Part shown: piece after piece, positions 1 to 7,004 of the stretch
How the letters are laid out: the number at the start of each line of letters is the position of its first letter
How positions within the stretch are numbered: position 1 is the stretch's first letter
Notes under the pieces: model-generated
Databases searched by the model: none
What the model saw: only the letters and a program-made list of their open reading frames with translations
What the model was told of the DNA's origin: nothing
Position numbers and translations under genes: made by a program
Source: Chlamydiota bacterium
GTDB lineage: Bacteria > Chlamydiota > Chlamydiia > Chlamydiales > Waddliaceae
DNA: 10,207 bases
Direction: 5' to 3'
NCBI GenBank assembly: GCA_011065005.1
Contig: JAAKFP010000047.1
Coordinates: forward strand, 1-10,207

Positions 1-121
1 AGCTCTTCAGTTGCGAGGCGCAAATCTGCAGTCAACTTATTAGTTTCCAAAGATTTGCAACAAAGCAAGTGAAGATGATAGGACAGCATAAATGTAAAAG
101 TTATTTTTTCTAGCTTCCTTA

Positions 122-210
122 GCCGGAACCCACATCTTCAAATCAAAGAAAATACCCCCTATGTACCCATAGTAAGCTATTTTCTTTGATCTGAATCTGT
201 GGGCCCCGGC
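122..210. repeat. Large imperfect inverted repeat (35-nt arms) upstream of the FHA protein gene
   Basis: The arms are 122-156 and 176-210; 29 of 35 positions are complementary, including an uninterrupted 13-nt core (ATCAAAGAAAATA) and GCCGG/CCGGC tips. The 19-nt centre contains a second hairpin, CTATG-TACC-CATAG (159-172). No T-tract follows the 3' arm, so it is not a textbook intrinsic terminator in the + direction. It may be a terminator for an upstream gene, a dispersed palindromic element, or a 5' regulatory structure for the gene starting at 269. The repeat is read directly; its role is unknown. Confidence 0.75.
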
Positions 211-211
211 G

Positions 212-240
212 TTGGCAAAACTCCAGTTCTTCATCTTAAT
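212..240 (+). promoter_or_regulatory. Possible promoter for the FHA protein gene
   Basis: TTGGCA (212-217) is followed after 17 nt by CTTAAT (235-240), a 5/6 and 4/6 match to sigma-70 consensus. This would start transcription about 20 nt before the ATG at 269. It lies directly after the large hairpin. The match is weak and chance cannot be excluded. Confidence 0.3.
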
Positions 241-268
241 TGAGTATATCGATAAGAAGGCCATCAGA

Positions 269-2671
269 ATGATCAAACTCACGCTGAATCCAGAGATGGA
301 AGCGCGATCACATACCTTTGATAAACAAGAGGTTATCCTCGGAAGCGGAGATTCTACTCTGGCGGATTTCGCTATCCCCGGAGACACCGTACAATCTATG
401 CATGTAAAAATCATCAAAGAAGAAAGTCGCTTTGTTGTCATAAATGTCGCCAACGACCCTTTCACCTCTCTAAAAGGGCTCCCCTTTGGAAAGAAAACCA
501 TCAATAACCACGACACTCTGGAAATCGGCAACCATACCATACTCTTTGAAATCTCCACGACACCGGAAGATTCAAGCACTCCAACCGACCCTGACGGCGA
601 CCAGTTCACCAAAGAAGAACTTGCATCCATCGATATCGATGCCCTTGTTAAAGAGGTAGAAGACTTTGAGCATCAACTCCCCACGCCGCCAGATGAGGCA
701 CAAGCACCTAGTGAACTGCCAAAGCAATCCCCATCCGAGGAAACCTCTTCTGACGCTCCTCCAGAAAAAAACCAACCACAACCCCCGTTTGAAGCAGAAC
801 CCCTTTCGATCCCTTCGAAGGAAACGCCTAAACCAAAAATGTACTACCTTCAAGACTTTGATGACGAGACCGAAACCTGGAATCAAGATACTGAAGGTTT
901 CCAGATACAAGACCCGAAAAAAACAGCCATAGAAAACTGGAAGATGATCATCGGCTTGATCGTTGCGATCATCATACTCAGCGGCATCATCTGCAGTGGA
1001 GTTTACTTCCGAGCAAGTGGAAAAAACAGCCAAGAAGAAAAGAAAATTGCTGCAGGCATCACTGACATCGCCATGGCCATAACCCACGCCCAACTCAATC
1101 ACATCACTCCCAACAAACTCAATTGGTCCGACCCCGATTTCATCCGGAACAACCTAGCGCAAGTGCTAGCGCCAAACCTTCACACACAAGCGCAAATCGA
1201 CACCAAAGGGCAATTTCACAAATACCCCTACATCCTTCGAGTGTACACAAGCGACGACCTCTCTCGCTTCCTGATCATCGCCCAACCCGCCCCCAATCTA
1301 CTGCAATGGCTGATACATAAAAAAACCATTGTTATCGACTCTACAGCAATGGAAATGCGAAAAATTACCGACCTAAAAGAGCTAAACAGATTACTAACAA
1401 ACCCCACCCCCCTCGAAGGAAACTCCGGTCTTGAAATCTCCCGAACGATAAAAGAGGGAAAGCTGATGCCCCTTGACTCCCTCGCAGGAAATAAAAACCA
1501 CTGGGGATTCATCTCCCCGAAAACCCTCGGATACATCCGCCCCGGAGCAGAAAACTACATCTATAACGCCCCCCGTTTTTATCCTTTTGGAGAAACTCTG
1601 CTGAATAGAGCCATCAATCTACATATGAATCCCAGCAGCAGCGAGGATGTCTCCGAACTTCAAGAGGACATGAGCGAAATCTCTAAGTTTCCGGATATCG
1701 TTCTCTACACATCACTAGGGCTGCAAAACGCGATAGACGCACAAAAAGCCCTAACAACTTTTACTCCAAATAGCAAGTTCCTCGTAGGTTACGTCAAACT
1801 GAACCCCAAAGGATATGTGGCAAGCAGCCACCTCCTCATGCATGAAGACAATGCAGAGATCTCCATGCTCGAATCCGACGCTTTATTTCCCCACCATCTG
1901 TCCGGAAAACCCTTACGCACCAACTCCTTCGAAACCGATGACTTTGAGCAATTGTTTTCCTTTGAAAACACTGACCACGACTCAGACATCTCCGTAGAAA
2001 GAAATCATCCCCTCTACCTCCAACTCCACGCCGTTGCTACAGAAAGACTCCACGCACTAAAACCGATCAGCAACGAAATCATTACTCTGCTCCAAAAACA
2101 ACACAACGAAATCCTTCCAGATTTTGAGACCAACATCCAAGATCTCGTTCACGAGTACATACAAACCGGCCACGAACAACGCACAAAAATGATTGAAGAA
2201 CTAGCAAACCTCTACCTAGAATATTCAGATATGCCGCTAGAAGAATTTATGCAATTCATCTCCGCAACCAAACTCACACCATTGATAGATGAGGCTCTTG
2301 AGGAGCATAATCGTACCCCAGAAACCATGACTCTAGATGAAAATCAAATCGAAGAACAATTTCAGAAAATCCACAGCGCCCAAACCCTCGCAAACCTCAA
2401 TGACAACACCCAAGAAACAGCAAAAATGCTCAGCCTCGGAAAATTGTCTGACACCGAAAACCTCATCAACTACCAAATCCTCCTTCACAATAAAGTCCTC
2501 GACAAACTCAGTCAGTTTCTCCTCTCCCCCAACACCCCCTACGCCCATAACAACTTTAACAACCAAGACCGCACCACCCTCATCCAAGTCCTCAAAAACT
2601 CCTGGGTGACCGACCACGACGAATACAAATACTTCCTAAGCGAATTCGACCACAGGAGGAAAGAAGGATGA
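269..2671 (+). CDS. Single-pass membrane protein with degenerate N-terminal FHA domain, SctD/CdsD-like architecture
   Basis: 800 residues. The ATG at 269 is preferred over an in-frame TTG at 212 because AAGAAGG (254-260) sits 8 nt before it and the FHA fold begins there. Residues 1-97 look like an FHA domain (ILGSG near 23-27, QSMHVKI 42-48, LEIGNHTILFEI 84-95). The phosphothreonine-binding Arg of the GR turn and the Ser three before His45 are absent, so phosphopeptide binding is doubtful. Residues 98-220 are acidic and Pro/Ser/Gln-rich (linker). One transmembrane helix lies at about 225-247 (MIIGLIVAIIILSGIICSGV). The remaining 550 residues should be extracytoplasmic and end in helical, Gln/Asn-rich sequence; I recognise no domain there. 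A cytosolic degenerate FHA fold plus one helix plus a large outer domain is the plan of SctD inner-ring proteins of type III secretion, and chlamydial CdsD is of similar size. No other secretion genes are adjacent, so a paralogue or unrelated FHA protein is equally possible. The coding strand is very poor in G. Confidence 0.8.
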   Translation: MIKLTLNPEMEARSHTFDKQEVILGSGDSTLADFAIPGDTVQSMHVKIIKEESRFVVINVANDPFTSLKGLPFGKKTINNHDTLEIGNHTILFEISTTPEDSSTPTDPDGDQFTKEELASIDIDALVKEVEDFEHQLPTPPDEAQAPSELPKQSPSEETSSDAPPEKNQPQPPFEAEPLSIPSKETPKPKMYYLQDFDDETETWNQDTEGFQIQDPKKTAIENWKMIIGLIVAIIILSGIICSGVYFRASGKNSQEEKKIAAGITDIAMAITHAQLNHITPNKLNWSDPDFIRNNLAQVLAPNLHTQAQIDTKGQFHKYPYILRVYTSDDLSRFLIIAQPAPNLLQWLIHKKTIVIDSTAMEMRKITDLKELNRLLTNPTPLEGNSGLEISRTIKEGKLMPLDSLAGNKNHWGFISPKTLGYIRPGAENYIYNAPRFYPFGETLLNRAINLHMNPSSSEDVSELQEDMSEISKFPDIVLYTSLGLQNAIDAQKALTTFTPNSKFLVGYVKLNPKGYVASSHLLMHEDNAEISMLESDALFPHHLSGKPLRTNSFETDDFEQLFSFENTDHDSDISVERNHPLYLQLHAVATERLHALKPISNEIITLLQKQHNEILPDFETNIQDLVHEYIQTGHEQRTKMIEELANLYLEYSDMPLEEFMQFISATKLTPLIDEALEEHNRTPETMTLDENQIEEQFQKIHSAQTLANLNDNTQETAKMLSLGKLSDTENLINYQILLHNKVLDKLSQFLLSPNTPYAHNNFNNQDRTTLIQVLKNSWVTDHDEYKYFLSEFDHRRKEG

Positions 2672-2679
2672 AACAGACA

Positions 2680-2762
2680 AAAAAAGCACAGAGACACAGA
2701 GAAAAAAGAGAATTAAAAAAATAATTTTATTCTCTTTTTTCTCTGTGCCTCTGTGCTTTTTT
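2680..2762. terminator. Long near-perfect hairpin with CACAGAG repeats, probable bidirectional terminator or dispersed repeat
   Basis: Arms 2680-2713 and 2729-2762 are complementary at 33 of 34 positions, with a 15-nt A/T-rich loop. The 3' arm ends in six T and is followed by C and four T; the 5' arm begins with a run of A, so both strands could terminate. It begins 8 nt after the stop codon of the FHA protein gene. The core GCACAGAG(A/G)CACAGAGA resembles a palindromic sequence I recall as dispersed between genes in many environmental bacteria, so this may be a mobile repeat serving as a terminator. Confidence 0.7.
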
Positions 2763-2804
2763 CTTTTGCCACCTTCCGCCCCTCCCCTTCATTTTTTTTC
2801 ACTT

Positions 2805-2837
2805 TTATCTTTTGCAGGTGGGGTGGTATAGTATAAA
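2805..2837 (+). promoter_or_regulatory. Possible promoter region of hisS
   Basis: Overlapping -10-like hexamers TATAGT (2827-2832) and TATAAA (2832-2837) lie 28-38 nt before the hisS ATG. A -35 is unclear: TTATCT (2805-2810) is 16 nt from TATAGT, and TTGCAG (2812-2817) is only 14 nt from TATAAA. A promoter is expected here because a strong hairpin separates hisS from the gene upstream. Confidence 0.35.
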
Positions 2838-2864
2838 GACTTAAGATTTTTACGAGACAGCATT

Positions 2865-4307
2865 ATGGATATTAAAGCCCCTCCCGGTGTTTTTGACATT
2901 CTTCCCAAAGATCCAAAAGAGGCATGGCGATGTTCCCATCTGTGGAATTACGTAGAATCGATCATACGTGAAACTGCTGAGCAGTTTGGGTATCAAGAGA
3001 TTCGAACGCCGATGATGGAAAAGACAGAGCTATTCCAAAGAAGTGTAGGAGAAGCTACAGACATCGTCTCCAAGGAGATGTACACCTTTGAGGATAAAGG
3101 TGGACGTTTGCTTTCGTTACGTCCTGAGGGGACCGCGCCAGTAATCCGAGCGCTTCTAGAGCATCATCTCACACATGAATCTCCCATTCAGAAATTTTAT
3201 TATATCGGTCCGATGTTCCGCTACGAACGAGCTCAAGCGGGGCGATATCGGCAGCATCACCAGTTTGGCGCTGAAGCCATCGGAGCAGGCTCACCTGAAC
3301 AGGATGTGGAGGTCATCGACCTTCTCTACACGGTATACACGCGTTTGGGACTTCGAAACTTACGTGTTCTGATCAACTCGATTGGCGACATGGAGTGTCG
3401 GCGCAAATATCGAGAGGCTTTGCAGAGCTATTTAAAAAAGTATTTTGATCAGCTCTCTGAAGACAGCCAAAGACGTTTTGAAGTGAATCCATTGCGGATT
3501 TTGGATTCCAAGAATCCAAAAGACAAGGAAATCCTCGCTGGAGCGCCGTCGATTCTTGATTTTCTGAATGAAGAATGCAGGAAACATTTTGAAGAAGTGC
3601 AGAATCTTCTAAAAGTTCTAAAAATCCCTTACGAGGTCAGTGATAAGATCGTTCGGGGGTTGGACTACTACAATCGAACGGTCTTCGAAGTTACCGCAGA
3701 GGAGTTGGGAGCACAAAACAGCATTGGCGGTGGAGGGCGTTATGACGATCTGATTCATCAGCTTGGCGGCCCTGAACTCCCCGCTTTAGGATTTGGGGCG
3801 GGTCTCGAGCGGATCATCCAAGTTATGTTGAAACAAAATGTTTTCACTCCAGAGCCTTATCGTCCAACCCTTTTTTTGATCCCTTTGGGTGAAAAAGCCA
3901 GAACAAAATGTTTCGAGCTCTTACACGAATTACGCACTGCTGGGATTCATGTCCAAATGGACTTTTCCAGAAGGAAACTCGGCAAGGTGATGAGCTATGC
4001 CAACCAGATTCACTCGAAGTTCGTCGCCGTCGTCGGAGACAACGAGCTCGAATCCAAACAGGTCGAACTAAAAGATATGACTACAGGAGAAACTCTTGTA
4101 GCACCATTATTCCACCTTTCACGAATTCTTAGGATTGAAGTGGAAGGAGAAGATTTTATTCGGATTTGGAAGGAGATGAACGCCCCCTTTGAGCAACCCA
4201 TTGAGGCGGAATTTTTCCTTAAGAAGCTGAAACAATCTATCGAAAGCACGCAACACCTGACAAAAGAGCTCCAAGTCGCCATGAAAAAGATGGAAGAGCT
4301 TCTGTAA
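2865..4307 (+). CDS. hisS: Histidyl-tRNA synthetase
   Basis: 480 residues. It charges tRNA-His with histidine in the cytoplasm as a class II synthetase homodimer. The N-terminus shows the family opening PPGVFDILPKD (6-16). Class II motif 2 is FRYERAQAGRYRQHHQFG (118-135), with the ATP-binding Arg119. The histidine-specific segments are VRGLDYYNRTVFEV (263-276) and SIGGGGRYDDL (286-296). Motif 3 is ALGFGAGLERI (307-317). The HGTP anticodon-binding domain spans about 333-425. Bacterial HisRS is usually 420-430 residues; this one carries about 55 extra C-terminal residues, Lys/Glu/Leu-rich and probably helical (450-480). aspS starts 16 nt after the stop, so the two are almost certainly co-transcribed. 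Its base composition is balanced (G about equal to C), unlike the C-rich FHA protein gene upstream. Confidence 0.98.
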   Translation: MDIKAPPGVFDILPKDPKEAWRCSHLWNYVESIIRETAEQFGYQEIRTPMMEKTELFQRSVGEATDIVSKEMYTFEDKGGRLLSLRPEGTAPVIRALLEHHLTHESPIQKFYYIGPMFRYERAQAGRYRQHHQFGAEAIGAGSPEQDVEVIDLLYTVYTRLGLRNLRVLINSIGDMECRRKYREALQSYLKKYFDQLSEDSQRRFEVNPLRILDSKNPKDKEILAGAPSILDFLNEECRKHFEEVQNLLKVLKIPYEVSDKIVRGLDYYNRTVFEVTAEELGAQNSIGGGGRYDDLIHQLGGPELPALGFGAGLERIIQVMLKQNVFTPEPYRPTLFLIPLGEKARTKCFELLHELRTAGIHVQMDFSRRKLGKVMSYANQIHSKFVAVVGDNELESKQVELKDMTTGETLVAPLFHLSRILRIEVEGEDFIRIWKEMNAPFEQPIEAEFFLKKLKQSIESTQHLTKELQVAMKKMEELL

Positions 4308-4323
4308 TTAAAAAAAGGTTAAC

Positions 4324-6102
4324 ATGTTTGATTATCGACGAACGCATGACTGTGGAACATTAAGAAAAGAAGACGTTAACAAAACCGTCACACTCTCTGG
4401 CTGGGTACATCGACGCCGCGACCATGGAGGATTGATTTTTATCGACCTTCGCGACCGTTTTGGCCTAACACAACTGGTCTTTGACCCCGAAAAAAATACC
4501 GAGCTCCACGCGGAAGCAGAGCACTTGCGCGGTGAGTGGGTGATCTCGATCAAAGGAACAGTCATCCCACGAGCTGAGGGGATGGCAAACCCGAATCTAA
4601 ACACTGGGGACATCGAAGTTACGGTCAACGAAATGGAAGTGCTGTCGAAAGCAAAAACTCCACCCTTTTCCATTTGTGATGACTTCATCGAAACAAACGA
4701 AGAAGTTCGCCTCAAATACCGCTACCTCGATATCCGCAGGGGAAAAATTGCTAACAACCTGATCCAACGGCATAAAGCTATGCTGGCAGCGAGAAACTTC
4801 CTCGCCAAAGAAGGTTTTTTGGATATCTCCACTCCCATCATGGGAAAATCCACCCCAGAGGGTGCCAGAGACTACCTCGTCCCCTCCCGCATCCAACCCG
4901 GTTCATTCTACGCCCTCCCCCAATCTCCTCAGCTCTTTAAGCAGCTGCTTATGATCTCCGGCATGGACAGATATTTCCAAATTGCTCCCTGCTTTCGCGA
5001 TGAAGACCTGCGCGCAGACCGCCAACCCGAATTCACACAAATCGATATGGAAATGAGTTTTGGAACACCCGAAGACTTGCTAGCCATCATCGAAGGCCTC
5101 GTCAAAACGATGTTTAAAGAATGTTGCGACATCGATGTCACTACCCCCTTCCGTCGACTCCCCTACCAAACCTGCATCGACCGCTTCGGCACAGATCGCC
5201 CCGACACACGGTTCGGCATGGAACTCAACACCCTTGACGACATCGTGCAACGCGGAACGTTTTCCGTCTTTCTGGATCAACTTAAAGCCGGAGGTACCAT
5301 CAAAGGTTTTTGCGTGAAAGGAGGTGCAGATATCTCTCGACGGGAAATCGATAGATACACAGAATTCGTCGGAAGGCTCGGCATCAAAGGCCTCGCATGG
5401 ATGAAACGGCAAGAAGAGGGATTAGCCTCGAGCATCGTAAAATTCTTTTCCGAGGAACTTCAACAAGAACTGATCGACCGCCTTCAAGTCGAAGTTGGAG
5501 ATCTGATCTTCATGATTGCAGACATTCCACAAAATACCAACCAAGCTCTGGACCATCTCAGAAGGAAAATCGCTCAAGATCGGAATCTTATTCCTCACGA
5601 CCATCTCGACTTCCTATGGGTAACCGACTTCCCTCTTTTTGGTTTAAACCAAGACACGCAACGTCTAGAAAGTCTCCACCACCCATTCACCTCCCCACAT
5701 GTTGAAGATCTTCATCTACTGGACAGCGACCCCCTAGCAGTGCGATCGTATGGCTATGACATTATCCTGAACGGATATGAAATCGGCGGCGGCTCACAAC
5801 GTATCCACGATGAAAGCCTTCAGAGAAAAATTTTCGATCTGCTACAAATGCCTCCGGAAGAACAGCAAGAAAAATTTGGCTTTTTCCTGGAAGCCCTAAA
5901 GTATGGAACACCACCACACTTAGGTATCGCTCTAGGATTGGATCGCATCATCATGCTTATGGCCAAAACAGACAATATTCGAGAAGTGATTGCATTTCCC
6001 AAAACACAGAGAGCCAGCGACCTCATGATGCAATGCCCAGCTCCAGTAGCGAATGAACAATTGATGGAACTTGGTCTTGCCTTAGGAACCGTGCAAAAAT
6101 AA
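4324..6102 (+). CDS. aspS: Aspartyl-tRNA synthetase, bacterial type, probably non-discriminating
   Basis: 592 residues, the usual bacterial length. The ATG is preceded by AGG (4316-4318) at 5-nt spacing. The N-terminal OB-fold anticodon domain (about 1-110) includes SGWVHRRRDHGGLIFIDLRDR (25-45). Motif 2 is FRDEDLRADRQPEFTQIDMEM (224-244). The bacterial GAD insertion lies at about 290-420. The C-terminal catalytic part has GYEIGGGSQRIHD (484-496) and motif 3 LGIALGLDRIIML (533-545). His34 (in RRRDHGG) and Gly86 (in RAEGMAN) correspond to the His and Gly described in Pseudomonas aeruginosa non-discriminating AspRS, where E. coli has Leu and Lys. That predicts charging of both tRNA-Asp and tRNA-Asn, with Asn-tRNA then made by GatCAB, as in Chlamydia. 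The family is certain; the specificity is inferred from two residues. Confidence 0.98.
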   Translation: MFDYRRTHDCGTLRKEDVNKTVTLSGWVHRRRDHGGLIFIDLRDRFGLTQLVFDPEKNTELHAEAEHLRGEWVISIKGTVIPRAEGMANPNLNTGDIEVTVNEMEVLSKAKTPPFSICDDFIETNEEVRLKYRYLDIRRGKIANNLIQRHKAMLAARNFLAKEGFLDISTPIMGKSTPEGARDYLVPSRIQPGSFYALPQSPQLFKQLLMISGMDRYFQIAPCFRDEDLRADRQPEFTQIDMEMSFGTPEDLLAIIEGLVKTMFKECCDIDVTTPFRRLPYQTCIDRFGTDRPDTRFGMELNTLDDIVQRGTFSVFLDQLKAGGTIKGFCVKGGADISRREIDRYTEFVGRLGIKGLAWMKRQEEGLASSIVKFFSEELQQELIDRLQVEVGDLIFMIADIPQNTNQALDHLRRKIAQDRNLIPHDHLDFLWVTDFPLFGLNQDTQRLESLHHPFTSPHVEDLHLLDSDPLAVRSYGYDIILNGYEIGGGSQRIHDESLQRKIFDLLQMPPEEQQEKFGFFLEALKYGTPPHLGIALGLDRIIMLMAKTDNIREVIAFPKTQRASDLMMQCPAPVANEQLMELGLALGTVQK

Positions 6103-6116
6103 CTTGCACAGTTCCT
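6084..6116 (+). promoter_or_regulatory. Hairpin overlapping the aspS stop codon
   Basis: AGGAACCGTGCAA (6084-6096) pairs with TTGCACAGTTCCT (6104-6116), 12 of 13 positions, and the aspS TAA lies in the 7-nt loop. No T-tract follows, so it is not a standard intrinsic terminator. It may attenuate read-through into the next gene or protect the 3' end of the hisS-aspS message. Confidence 0.55.
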
Positions 6117-6136
6117 TAGAAGACACCGAATTCTCT

Positions 6137-6165
6137 TTGACATAAATCAAGAGTGCTATCAATAT
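6137..6165 (+). promoter_or_regulatory. Probable promoter of the FKBP gene
   Basis: A perfect -35 hexamer TTGACA (6137-6142) is followed after 17 nt by CAATAT (6160-6165), a poor -10; TATCAA (6157-6162) is a better hexamer but at 14-nt spacing. It lies 40-68 nt before the ATG at 6205 and directly after the hairpin at the aspS stop, where a new transcription unit is plausible. Confidence 0.45.
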
Positions 6166-6204
6166 GTTACTTACTTGATTCTGTATTTACTAAAGGTTTT
6201 TTTT

Positions 6205-6975
6205 ATGTTTGTCACAATTCGAAACTCCCTAATTTCTTGCATGATACTTTTCTTTTCCTTGAACAGCGTAGCAACTTTGTCTGCAGAAGACGCTAAGCAA
6301 GGGGAAGACCAACAAGAAGCCGAACTACAGAAACTATCAGAAGCTTTTGGCCATTTCATTGGACGCAACCTCAGTAGTCCAGGAATCGAATTCGACCTTG
6401 AACTCGTTATCAAAGGGATACGTGATGGTGCTACCGGAAAACCGGAACCCATGTCAGAAGAAGAATACGAAACGCTGATGAAAACCTATCAAGCCAAAGC
6501 CTATGAAAAAATCTCCGATCAGAACCTCAAAGCCTCCAACGATTTCCTCAAAGAAAATGCAAAAAAACCTGAGATCATTGAAATTGAACCCGGAATGCTG
6601 CAGTACACGGTCCTCAAAGAAGGCCAGGGCAAAGCTGTTGCTGAGGGTGACACCCCTGTCCTAGACTACACAGGGAAATTTCTCGATGGAAACATAATCG
6701 ATAGCTCAGAGAAAACTGGACCTGTTCCAATCTCCCTAGACCAAACCATCCCAGGATTCAAAAAAGGAATTTTGGGTATGCGTGAAGGGGAAAAAAGAAA
6801 GCTCTTCATACACCCCGACCTTGGGTTTGGCACTTCAAGCGCTCTTCCTCCCAACGCACTCTTGATCTTCGAGGTGGAAGTGGTTTCAGTGAATCTCCCT
6901 GTTGAAGAAGGCCAAGAAGAAGCTATGGAAGGTTTTCAAAACGACATCGACAGCGCTATAGAGAAATCACAATGA
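6205..6975 (+). CDS. mip: Exported FKBP-type peptidyl-prolyl cis-trans isomerase (Mip-like)
   Basis: 256 residues from the ATG at 6205, which has AAAGG (6192-6196) 8 nt upstream; an in-frame TTG at 6175 lacks this. Residues 1-26 look like a signal peptide (Arg6, hydrophobic core, cleavage near ATLSA/ED). LISC (9-12) has lipobox form but lies too early for a normal lipoprotein signal. Residues 38-120 resemble the helical FKBP_N dimerisation region of Mip/FkpA. The catalytic FKBP domain is about 127-230: LDYTG (153-157), DGNIIDSS (161-168), TIPGFKKGILGMREGEKRK (181-199), HPDLGFGT (203-210), LPPNALLIFEVEVV (214-227). Asp166, Tyr155, Ile182 and Phe222 match pocket residues of FKBP12. The positions of Trp59 and Tyr82 are Phe185 and Phe208. 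It should catalyse proline isomerisation during folding in the periplasm or at the outer membrane. In Chlamydia mip also lies between aspS and the SpoU gene. Confidence 0.93.
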   Translation: MFVTIRNSLISCMILFFSLNSVATLSAEDAKQGEDQQEAELQKLSEAFGHFIGRNLSSPGIEFDLELVIKGIRDGATGKPEPMSEEEYETLMKTYQAKAYEKISDQNLKASNDFLKENAKKPEIIEIEPGMLQYTVLKEGQGKAVAEGDTPVLDYTGKFLDGNIIDSSEKTGPVPISLDQTIPGFKKGILGMREGEKRKLFIHPDLGFGTSSALPPNALLIFEVEVVSVNLPVEEGQEEAMEGFQNDIDSAIEKSQ

Positions 6976-7004
6976 TGAAAATAATTGGCTTCGATGGTGT
7001 CTAG
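6975..7004 (+). CDS. Nine-codon mini-ORF linking the FKBP gene and trmL
   Basis: ATG at 6975-6977 overlaps the TGA of the FKBP gene by one base (TGATG). Nine codons (MKIIGFDGV) end in TAG at 7002-7004, which overlaps the GTG of trmL by one base (TAGTG). This arrangement would carry terminating ribosomes step by step into trmL, whose GTG has no clear ribosome-binding site. It may act as a coupling device rather than encode a functional peptide. With only nine codons chance is possible. Confidence 0.35.
   Translation: MKIIGFDGV

Noticed and set aside
1..121. C-terminal end of an upstream gene
   Set aside because: All three + frames close by position 111 and none gives a recognisable sequence; GCAAATCT/AGATTTGC (20-27, 51-58) may be a hairpin but is too short to name.
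212..268. Upstream TTG start for the FHA protein
   Set aside because: It would add 19 residues before the FHA fold, has no ribosome-binding site and directly abuts the long hairpin; ATG at 269 has AAGAAGG at good spacing.
572..1102. 176-codon open frame on the - strand opposite the FHA protein gene
   Set aside because: It is antisense to a well-supported gene; its Phe/Leu/Arg/Gly-rich product reflects the A/C-rich coding strand and matches no family.
6175..6204. TTG start extending the FKBP signal peptide, which would place LISC as a lipobox at residue 22
   Set aside because: No ribosome-binding site precedes it and its N-terminus lacks early positive charge; the ATG at 6205 has AAAGG upstream. 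A lipoprotein form cannot be fully excluded.
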